A stretch of DNA of 31,953 nucleotides from assembly GCA_937877565.1 (NCBI GenBank), contig CALFJB010000026.1, positions 1-31,953 of the forward strand. The letters run 5' to 3'. The stretch's first letter is position 1. Each line of letters opens with the position of its first letter. Below, piece after piece: positions 1 to 5,661 of this stretch. Made by a program: the position numbers and the translations under genes. The notes beneath the pieces are model-generated. The model made no database searches. It was not told where the DNA came from and was given only the letters and a program-made list of their open reading frames with translations. Source of the stretch: an uncultured Selenomonadales bacterium (GTDB lineage Bacteria; Bacillota; Negativicutes; Selenomonadales; Selenomonadaceae).

Positions 1-131
1 ATAACGCCATCACGGCGTTAAGCGCGGCGGGGCGCACGTCCTGTGCGCCCATATTTTCCAAACTTGTTTATAAACATATTCTAGGAATTTTCCTAAAACC
101 TAGAACCTAAAACCTAACACCTAACACCTAG
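1..131 (-). repeat. Dispersed intergenic element, copy A (cut by window edge)
   Basis: Read on the minus strand this stretch matches 5388-5522 on the plus strand in the same order of parts: a run of TAGGTNT-like heptads, an AT-rich segment containing ATGTTTA, a perfect hairpin GGGCGCAC-loop-GTGCGCCC (30-50), then CGCCGTGATGGCG. A second hairpin is AACGCC/GGCGTT (3-19), and GTTTATAAAC (66-75) is palindromic. The heptads CCTAAAA, CCTAGAA, CCTAAAA, CCTAACA and CCTAACA run from 92 to 126. The TAG stop of the cyclase gene (128-130) lies inside the last CCTAG. The element may continue beyond base 1. Confidence 0.75.
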
Positions 132-1723
132 TCTATACCTTCCGCGCCTTTAAAATAAAATCCGTCGCGCCCGTTCGCCTTGACATAATATAAAGCTTCG
201 TCAGCCGCTTTAAAAACTGTTTCGTAGTCCGTGCCGTCATTTGGAATTATCGCAATTCCAACGCTTGCCGTAATTTTCGCCGGTGTTCCGTCAATTTCCA
301 ATTCGCGGGCAACTCTGTTAATATCCCGCGCCTTGCGTTTGATAATGTCAATATCCGGCAGGTTGTCAATTATTACAACAAATTCATCTCCGCCAAAACG
401 TCCAATACAATCGTTGGGGCGGAATTTTTTTCTCAAATTTCTTGAAAACTCAAGTAAAACTTTATCGCCGAATTGATGCCCGTATGTGTCATTTGCCTCT
501 TTGAAATGGTCTAAATCGATAATGTAAAAAGCCATAATAGTATCATTGTCTTTGGTGTCGGAAAAAGTTTTCAATTTAATCTTGCCAATATTTTCTGTAG
601 TAGTTTTGTTGTAAAGTTTTGTCAGCGTGTCAAGTTCTGCTTCCATTTGGTAAGCGTCGCGGGCGGAACGAATTTTATTGAACGCCGCCGCAATTTGTCC
701 AAATTCATCATCAGTTTCAAGGTCAATTTTATCTATATCACTTTTACCTGAAACAATTTTATCTGTGGCGTTAGTAATTTTTTCAATCGGGCGCGTAGCT
801 TTAACTGAAAGAAAATGTGAGGCAGATAAAATCATAATCAAGATTATTGCGCCAATTAAAATAGTTTGAAAAATTCTTATGTAAACATGATCTAAAATTT
901 GGTCATACTGTTGAACAGTGAGAATAATCCAATCCGTTTTCCAATTTATTGAATAGCTAACAAGCGCGTCTTTTCCGTCCACTTTAAGCCGCAGAATCCC
1001 GGAAAAATCTTTAATTTTTTCGACGATATATTTATAGCGTCCGTCACTTTCACTTTCGTTTACAAATCTAAAATATTCCGTATCGGAATGAGCAATAGTT
1101 TTGCCGTTGCGATCAATTACAATAATTGAATTTTCGTTCGTGTCGTATTGGGTTAAAAGTTCCTGCAAAACGCTCAAATTCAAATTTCTTTGAACCATAC
1201 CAATAACATAATTCAGCCGGTCTTTAACCGGGACTTCCAAAACTACAATTTGTTCTCCGGTTGAGCGGCTAACGATAACATCTGAAATATAAATTTTTCC
1301 GTGCATTGCTTCAAGAAAATGTTTGCGATCTTTGATATTTACAAGCGGTTTATTATCTGTGCGAATAAGTTGTTCAGCGTCTTTTCCGGTCAAAGCAGTT
1401 AAGTTTCCGTCGTGAAAAATTGTATTTGTATCGTACAAAAGATTTTTAACTTTACTAAAATTTTTAACTTGTGGAGTTTGAAGATATTCAATAATTGTTG
1501 GATTTATGGCAAGCGACCTTAAGACTTGAAAATTTTTTTCGCAAAGATCAGTTATAAACTGTGAAACTATTGAATTTTTAAGCACGCCGGATTTTTCGGC
1601 GTTGTCTTCCAATTCTCCTGCTAAAGTTATTGCACTGAAAACCGATATAACAATTAGCGGGATCGCGCCCATTAACATAAGGAGTACGAAAAGTTTATTT
1701 CGGATGCTCCTTGTAATTGCCAT
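128..1723 (-). CDS. Membrane diguanylate cyclase: dCache-like sensor, HAMP and GGDEF domains
   Basis: This 531-residue protein probably makes cyclic di-GMP from two GTP at the inner face of the membrane in response to an outside signal. Residues about 14-36 form a first membrane segment. About 37-283 look like a dCache/Cache sensory domain (for example IIVIDRNGKTIAHSD). About 284-308 form a second membrane segment, followed by a HAMP linker to about 360. The GGDEF domain occupies about 365-525, with an intact GGDEF active site at 444-448 and the product-inhibition I-site RPND at 435-438, so it should be active and feedback-inhibited. The ATG at 1723 is chosen because an in-frame stop lies directly upstream and the basic SIRNK stretch precedes the first membrane helix. 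The strong Shine-Dalgarno lies far upstream behind a hairpin. It follows terD on the same strand but is separated from it by a terminator. The ligand cannot be told from sequence. Confidence 0.93.
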   Translation of the reverse strand: MAITRSIRNKLFVLLMLMGAIPLIVISVFSAITLAGELEDNAEKSGVLKNSIVSQFITDLCEKNFQVLRSLAINPTIIEYLQTPQVKNFSKVKNLLYDTNTIFHDGNLTALTGKDAEQLIRTDNKPLVNIKDRKHFLEAMHGKIYISDVIVSRSTGEQIVVLEVPVKDRLNYVIGMVQRNLNLSVLQELLTQYDTNENSIIVIDRNGKTIAHSDTEYFRFVNESESDGRYKYIVEKIKDFSGILRLKVDGKDALVSYSINWKTDWIILTVQQYDQILDHVYIRIFQTILIGAIILIMILSASHFLSVKATRPIEKITNATDKIVSGKSDIDKIDLETDDEFGQIAAAFNKIRSARDAYQMEAELDTLTKLYNKTTTENIGKIKLKTFSDTKDNDTIMAFYIIDLDHFKEANDTYGHQFGDKVLLEFSRNLRKKFRPNDCIGRFGGDEFVVIIDNLPDIDIIKRKARDINRVARELEIDGTPAKITASVGIAIIPNDGTDYETVFKAADEALYYVKANGRDGFYFKGAEGID

Positions 1724-1770
1724 TTATTTTGTGCAGTTAAAATTTATTCAACTGCACGTCTCACCACCTT
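1724..1770 (-). promoter_or_regulatory. Hairpin-spaced ribosome binding site of the membrane cyclase
   Basis: On the minus strand the Shine-Dalgarno AAGGTGGTGA (1761-1770) is 37 nt from the ATG, too far for normal use. Between them sits a perfect 8-bp stem, GTGCAGTT/AACTGCAC (1750-1757 and 1731-1738), with an 11-nt AT-rich loop. Folding it out leaves 3 + 7 nt, a normal spacing. In-frame TAA immediately before the ATG rules out an upstream start. The hairpin could instead be a DNA operator or an RNA-protein control site. Confidence 0.6.
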
Positions 1771-1876
1771 TGAAAAAAATTAAACAGAAATATTTTTGCT
1801 TAACAATTATAATTGAATTTTTCTAAAATCACAATCAATTTTATCTGAAAATAAAAAAATGTACCGTCAATCAAAA

Positions 1877-1908
1877 AAACCGCCGAATTTTCGACGGCTT
1901 TAATTTTT
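1877..1908 (-). terminator. Rho-independent terminator of terD
   Basis: The stem is CCGCCGA/TCGACGG (1880-1886 and 1891-1897) with one mismatch and a 4-nt loop. On the minus strand it is followed by a T run (A run at 1873-1879 on plus). There is also a T run on the plus strand (1903-1911), so it could act both ways. It lies 57 nt past the terD stop and separates it from the cyclase. Confidence 0.75.
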
Positions 1909-1953
1909 TTTATTTATTTCTTCAGAATTTAGACTTTAACCACTAATTCTTAA

Positions 1954-2532
1954 TTACACGTTTACGCCGTAATTTTTGCCGAGAGCTGCAAGTCCGCCGC
2001 TCCAGCCGCTGCCAATAGCATTAAATTTCCATTCGCCGTTATGGCGGTAAATTTCGCCGACAACTACTGCAGTTTCAACTGAAAAATCTTCGCCCAAGTC
2101 ATAACGAATTAATTCTTGTTGAGTAATGTCGTCAACTACGCGGATATAAGCATTTGAAACTTGTCCGAAAGTTTGGCGGCGTTTTTCGGCGTCGTAAATT
2201 GTAACTGTGAAGTCAATTTTTTCAACATCAGGCGGAACTTTTTCAAGATCGATTTTAATTTCTTCGTCGTCGCCTTCGCCTTCGCCGGTAAGGTTATCGC
2301 CCATATGTTCAACCGCGCCGCTGATATGTTTCAGGTTGTTATAGAAAATAAAATCTTCGTCGTTACGAACTTTGCCATTTGCGCCGAGTAAAAAAGCCGC
2401 CGCGTCAAGGTCGAAGTCAAAGCCGCCGTCATATTTGTTTGTGTCCCAGCCAAGACCAATTAAAATTTTTTTCAAACTGGGGTTACCTTTTGTTAAGTCA
2501 ACTTTCTGACCTTTTCTTAAACTTACAGCCAT
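1954..2532 (-). CDS. terD: TerD family stress / tellurium-resistance protein
   Basis: This is a full-length 192-residue TerD domain protein. It shows the family hallmarks GLGWDTN (residues 26-32), the acidic calcium-binding stretch FDFDLDAAAF (38-47), DEDFIFYNN (58-66), the IYDAEKRRQ motif in the middle and a C-terminal GEWKFNAIGSGWSGGLAAL. TerD proteins are cytoplasmic Ca2+-binding proteins tied to tellurite, phage and general envelope stress; the biochemical role is not settled. The ATG has a GGAAG ribosome site 9 nt upstream. It lies 92 bp downstream of a double-domain paralogue, so the pair probably arose by duplication. No terC, terB or terZ is visible nearby, so actual tellurite resistance is doubtful and a general stress role is more likely. 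Confidence 0.93.
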   Translation of the reverse strand: MAVSLRKGQKVDLTKGNPSLKKILIGLGWDTNKYDGGFDFDLDAAAFLLGANGKVRNDEDFIFYNNLKHISGAVEHMGDNLTGEGEGDDEEIKIDLEKVPPDVEKIDFTVTIYDAEKRRQTFGQVSNAYIRVVDDITQQELIRYDLGEDFSVETAVVVGEIYRHNGEWKFNAIGSGWSGGLAALGKNYGVNV

Positions 2533-2574
2533 TTTTTAAAACTTCCTTTCAGTCAGTTTTTAGGAAAAAGTTGA

Positions 2575-2624
2575 CAGGATACAGTTAAATTTCTGTTTCC
2601 TGCTTTCCTGTTATCTGTTTCCTT
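2575..2624 (-). repeat. Heptad-repeat hairpin downstream of the TerA-like gene
   Basis: CTGTTTC, CTGCTTTC, CTGTTAT, CTGTTTC and CTTTT follow one another from 2593, with a spacing of 7 (once 8). The first copy forms a stem with CAGGATACAG (2575-2584 with 2593-2602, 9 of 10 pairs) around an AT-only loop. The array touches the stop codon of the minus-strand gene at 2625. The layout matches the CCTAANA heptad arrays at 92-131 and 21260-21330, with a different unit. Confidence 0.6.
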
Positions 2625-3815
2625 TTATTTACGTCCGACAGTCCAACGCAAGCCCCAATCAAAATCTTCATCCATTTCTTTGGAGTCGTGATAGAATCGA
2701 ACGATTTTTTCAACACTAAAAGTTTCGCCGACATTTTCAAGCAAGGCAATCGCACAGGTTTTTTTCTCGGAGCCGTATTCATCCATTTTTACAACAAGTT
2801 CAGGACTGCCGGGACAATTCACGGTAACAACCGCGTTAGCTTCTTCCCAACGCGCCGCGCCTTCGTAAATAAAAGTAAAAATTAAAATTCGCTGAATCCT
2901 GCTCAAAAATTTGCCGTTGATTCTTAAAGTTTCGCCGCCTTCAAAACTTCCGCTGCGGTCGTCGCCGTCCAGAAAAACGTATGGCGCGTTTGTCAAACTG
3001 CCAAAAAGATTTCCCAATGCTTGTACAGCACCTGCGCGACCGTCTTTGAGTTCGTAAAGGCAAGCTAAATCTAAATCAATAGCCCTGCCGGAAAATTGCG
3101 GCTGTCTCCAATTAAGATTTACAATAATTTCACCAAGAAAACTGCCGCGCTTAATTAAATTTATGCGTTGTCCTTTGCGAAGTTCAATTTTTCTGCCGGT
3201 AGAAATTGGGCGATCATAATCTATTTGACGCCGTGAATTGAAATTTATTGACGGCGGAACAATTTCTATAGGCGGTTCAATGATAGGCGGCGGAGTAGTC
3301 ATTTCGTCAGAAACTTCAATACCAAAATCGTTGCAAAGTGCGGCAAGTCCGCCTTTATATCCTGCGCCAATCGCAGAAAATTTCCACGCGCCTTTATAGC
3401 GGTAAACTTCGCCCAAAACTATTGCCGTTTCAATGGTAAAACTTTCCGGCTTAAAATTTGCGATGTCCACGCCGTCGGAATTTATCAAGCGCAAATTTGC
3501 GCCGCTAACCTTGCTAAAATTCAAGCGGCGTTTTTCAGCTTCGTAAATTGTAGCAGTTATAGAAATTTTTTCAATATGGCGGGGAATTTTTGTTAAATCA
3601 ATTTCAACAGAATCATTTTCGTTATTGTGAATGACACTGCCGGAAATATGGCGCGGGTTGCCATAGAAAACAAAATCTTCATCGCCTGCAACTTTGCCGG
3701 TATTTTGGAGCAAAAAAGCCGCCGTGTCAATATCCATTGCGCCTGCGTTTCTTTCAAATTTTATAATCAAAAAATTTTCATTGATCGGGATTTTTTGTCC
3801 TTTGCGAAGTTCCAT
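2625..3815 (-). CDS. Two-domain TerD/TerA-like stress protein
   Basis: The protein has two TerD-fold halves. Residues about 1-170 form a shortened TerD domain: MDIDTAAFLL replaces the usual FDFDLDAAAFLL, DEDFVFYGNPRHISGSV follows, then IYEAEKRRLNF and WKFSAIGAGYKGGLAALC. After a proline-rich linker (PPPIIEPPIEIVPP) a second domain begins with IELRKGQRINL and contains IDLDLACLYEL, VFLDGDDRSG, IFTFIYEGAARW and a C-terminal FDWGLRWTVGRK, resembling TerA proteins. I start it at the ATG at 3815 because a GGGGAG site lies 8 nt upstream; the GTG at 3824 overlaps that site. The first half lacks the GWDTN segment, so its calcium site is probably weakened. It lies between the binding-protein gene and terD on the same strand and could share their transcript. 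Confidence 0.85.
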   Translation of the reverse strand: MELRKGQKIPINENFLIIKFERNAGAMDIDTAAFLLQNTGKVAGDEDFVFYGNPRHISGSVIHNNENDSVEIDLTKIPRHIEKISITATIYEAEKRRLNFSKVSGANLRLINSDGVDIANFKPESFTIETAIVLGEVYRYKGAWKFSAIGAGYKGGLAALCNDFGIEVSDEMTTPPPIIEPPIEIVPPSINFNSRRQIDYDRPISTGRKIELRKGQRINLIKRGSFLGEIIVNLNWRQPQFSGRAIDLDLACLYELKDGRAGAVQALGNLFGSLTNAPYVFLDGDDRSGSFEGGETLRINGKFLSRIQRILIFTFIYEGAARWEEANAVVTVNCPGSPELVVKMDEYGSEKKTCAIALLENVGETFSVEKIVRFYHDSKEMDEDFDWGLRWTVGRK

Positions 3816-3855
3816 TTGATTCACTCCCCAGCATTTATTTCAAAAAAATTACGAA

Positions 3856-4785
3856 TTACAATTTATCTTTAGTTATAACTTCAACGCCGGTATCTTTATT
3901 AACATTTTTGTCTGTGAAAGTTCCTTCCAGTGCTTGTACTGCAATTTTAAATCCTTCATAACCCATCATTTCAGGATTTTGTTTAATTGTAGCGTAAATT
4001 TTGCCGTCTTTAATCATAGCAAGAGTAGCTTCATCGGCATCAAAGGTTATTATAATTTGATTGTTATCTTGATTTTTAATTTGTTCGCTTAAAGCAAAAG
4101 TAATAATTTGGTTTACACCAAAAAATCCAACATAATTTGAAGTTTCATTTTCTTTAAAAGACTCGCTACCAATATAAATTGTTGGTGCAACAACAAAATT
4201 TGTTCCTTCAAAAGCAGATCTGAAACCTTTATCTCTCAAATCAGAATTTCTTTCTTCAACGTTTACAGCCCCAACTCCAATAGTTCCTTCAGTTATACCT
4301 GCATCAGCAAGAGCTTTCAACATAGTTTGCCCTGCAATTTTTCCCGCTTGTTCGTTGTCAGTTTCCAAAGTCATTATGGCTTCATAATCTGCTGAAGAGT
4401 CAACATAAATTATTTTTACTCCAGCGTCTTCAGCTTTTTTCAGATTTTCATTGATTTTGGTTTTTGAAACTGCCGAAATTAAAATAGCGTTAGCACCGTC
4501 GGCAACGGCTTTATCAATGCATTCTCCTTGAATTTCTGCTTTACGTTCCGTTGGATTAATCAGGGTGTAATTAACGTTATCGTATTCTTTGAGTGCATTT
4601 TTGCAACCTTCATCAATAAGTTTAAAGTAGCTATCCTTTTCATTATCCATTGTAATCAGACAAATTGAATATTTGTTTTTGTCGTTCGAGGTGTCTGCTG
4701 AAGGTTTAGGCGTATCACCGCCGCAACCTGTCATAAAAATTGCCACCAAAAAACTCATCAAAAAAATAGCACTCAACTTTTTCAT
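3856..4785 (-). CDS. Periplasmic sugar-type substrate-binding lipoprotein, no transporter alongside
   Basis: This is a Peripla_BP_4 family (ribose/galactose-type) binding protein of 309 residues. A short lipoprotein signal (MKKLSAIFLMSF...) ends in the lipobox FMTGC, with Cys21 as the lipidated residue, followed by a flexible Asp/Ser/Lys stretch. Domain features include YSICLITMDN, ANAILISAVSKT, KIIYVDSSAD, TDNEQAGKIAG and GYEGFKIAVQALEG. The ATG at 4785 is chosen over the one at 4821 because AAAGGGAG lies 10 nt upstream of it and the signal peptide then starts normally. Between YIGSES and YVGFFGVN the helix that usually carries a 'LTANPDI'-like segment is about a dozen residues short. No permease, ATPase or kinase gene is near, so it either serves a transporter elsewhere or presents ligand to a sensor. 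Confidence 0.88.
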   Translation of the reverse strand: MKKLSAIFLMSFLVAIFMTGCGGDTPKPSADTSNDKNKYSICLITMDNEKDSYFKLIDEGCKNALKEYDNVNYTLINPTERKAEIQGECIDKAVADGANAILISAVSKTKINENLKKAEDAGVKIIYVDSSADYEAIMTLETDNEQAGKIAGQTMLKALADAGITEGTIGVGAVNVEERNSDLRDKGFRSAFEGTNFVVAPTIYIGSESFKENETSNYVGFFGVNQIITFALSEQIKNQDNNQIIITFDADEATLAMIKDGKIYATIKQNPEMMGYEGFKIAVQALEGTFTDKNVNKDTGVEVITKDKL

Positions 4786-4861
4786 TTTACCCATACTCCC
4801 TTTACATTTAAATTTTATCATTGGATTTTAATTAATCCTCGAATGTTACAGCCAAACAGAA

Positions 4862-5329
4862 TTATCTCTGCCTTTCTGAAAAAGCGCGTTCAATATCACG
4901 TTTGGCGGATTTTTCGGCAAGGGCGGCGCGTTTATCGTAGTTATGTTTGCCGCTTGCAAGTGCCAATTCCATTTTTGCCTTGCCGTTTTTAAAATAAATT
5001 TTCAGCGGAATTAAAGTAAAACCTTTCTCACGAGTTTTACCGAAAAGTTTTAAAATTTCTTTTTTGTGCATTAAAAGTTTGCGGCGTCTTAAAGGATCGT
5101 GGTTAAAAATATTTCCCTGTTCGTAAGGGCTGATGTGCATATTTTCAACAAAAATTTCGCCATTTTTAATTTCGGCGTAACTGTCTTTTAAATTCGCCCG
5201 TCCACTGCACAGGCTTTTAACTTCCGTGCCTTTGAGTTCAATTCCGGCTTCGTAAGTTTCGTGAATGAAATAATCGTGGCGGGCTTTTCGATTTTCGCAG
5301 ACGCTTTTTATACCTTTAGCTTTTGGCAA
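4862..5329 (-). CDS. smpB: SsrA-binding protein SmpB (trans-translation)
   Basis: SmpB binds tmRNA and delivers it to stalled ribosomes for rescue and peptide tagging. The 155-residue length is typical. Conserved stretches are visible: ENRKARHDYFI, YEAGIELKGTEVKSL, GRANLKDSYAEI, FVENMHISPYEQGN, HDPLRRRKLLMHK and the basic tail KHNYDKRAALAEKSAKRDIE. The start is TTG at 5329, with GGGAG about 9 nt upstream. The usual upstream neighbour rnr (RNase R) is absent; instead the gene is preceded by a repeat-rich gap. The tmRNA gene is not visible in the window. The downstream lipoprotein gene starts 76 nt later on the same strand and may be co-transcribed. Confidence 0.97.
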   Translation of the reverse strand: MPKAKGIKSVCENRKARHDYFIHETYEAGIELKGTEVKSLCSGRANLKDSYAEIKNGEIFVENMHISPYEQGNIFNHDPLRRRKLLMHKKEILKLFGKTREKGFTLIPLKIYFKNGKAKMELALASGKHNYDKRAALAEKSAKRDIERAFSERQR

Positions 5330-5355
5330 GAAAATTTCTCCCTTCGGTCGATTGA

Positions 5356-5382
5356 GTAAATGCTCCTATTCGTCGCATTTAC
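5356..5382 (-). repeat. Conserved-loop hairpin 1
   Basis: A perfect 8-bp stem GTAAATGC/GCATTTAC encloses an 11-nt loop that reads GACGAATAGGA on the minus strand. Its loop matches those of the hairpins at 5478-5502 and 5552-5578 (GANGARTANGA), while its stem sequence differs. Confidence 0.7.
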
Positions 5383-5387
5383 AAGGT

Positions 5388-5522
5388 GTTAGCGGTTAGG
5401 TTTTAGATGTAAAACCTAGATTATGTTTACAAAAGTGTTGAAAAGTGGGCGCACAGGACGTGCGCCCGCCGCCGCTTGCAATGCGATGAGTAAGAGCATT
5501 GCTCCGCCGTGATGGCGTTATG
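5388..5522 (+). repeat. Dispersed intergenic element, copy B
   Basis: This plus-strand copy matches the reverse complement of 1-131. It has the heptads TAGCGGT and TAGGTTT (5390-5403), a perfect 9-bp hairpin TAGGTTTTA/TAAAACCTA (5397-5418), the ATGTTTA segment, the GGGCGCAC/GTGCGCCC hairpin (5447-5467) and CGCCGTGATGGCGTTAT at its end. Relative to copy A it contains an extra hairpin (5478-5502). It occupies the gap upstream of smpB, so any smpB promoter must lie within or beside it. Confidence 0.75.
5478..5502 (+). repeat. Conserved-loop hairpin 2, nested in element copy B
   Basis: A perfect 7-bp stem GCAATGC/GCATTGC surrounds the 11-nt loop GATGAGTAAGA. Copy A lacks this hairpin at the same place, which suggests that the hairpin was inserted into copy B. 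Confidence 0.7.
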
Positions 5523-5610
5523 GGCGGCTGTTTCTTTCTTTTGGGCGGGTTGCAACTGCGAGGAGTACGAGCAGTTGCTCCTTTCTTTGCGCCAAAGAAA
5601 GAAAAGCTGC
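5521..5610. repeat. Long imperfect inverted repeat with conserved-loop hairpin 3 at its tip
   Basis: The tip is a perfect 8-bp stem GCAACTGC/GCAGTTGC (5552-5559 and 5571-5578) around the loop GAGGAGTACGA. Outside it, TTTCTTTCTTTTGGGCG on the left faces CGCCAAAGAAAGAAA on the right, extending the pairing with bulges to GCTG/GCTGC-like ends. With hairpins 1 and 2 and element copy B it fills most of the 332-bp gap between smpB and the soluble cyclase. I see no credible gene there. Confidence 0.65.
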
Positions 5611-5661
5611 ATTTAAAAATATAAAAATTTTTTAAACGCCAAACTAGGGAAAACTAATTTA

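Noticed and set aside
87..131. Resemblance of CCTAAAA heptads to plant-type telomere repeats
   Set aside because: The units are degenerate, few and internal to the chromosome next to gene ends. The similarity to CCCTAAA is by chance.
2593..2624. Possible CRISPR array
   Set aside because: Units are 7 bp, contiguous and without spacers; no cas genes are present.
5427..5612. A 61-codon minus-strand reading frame in the smpB upstream gap
   Set aside because: It runs across the inverted repeats and its codons simply read the palindromes (repeated CSYSS). There is no convincing ribosome site and no protein-like pattern.
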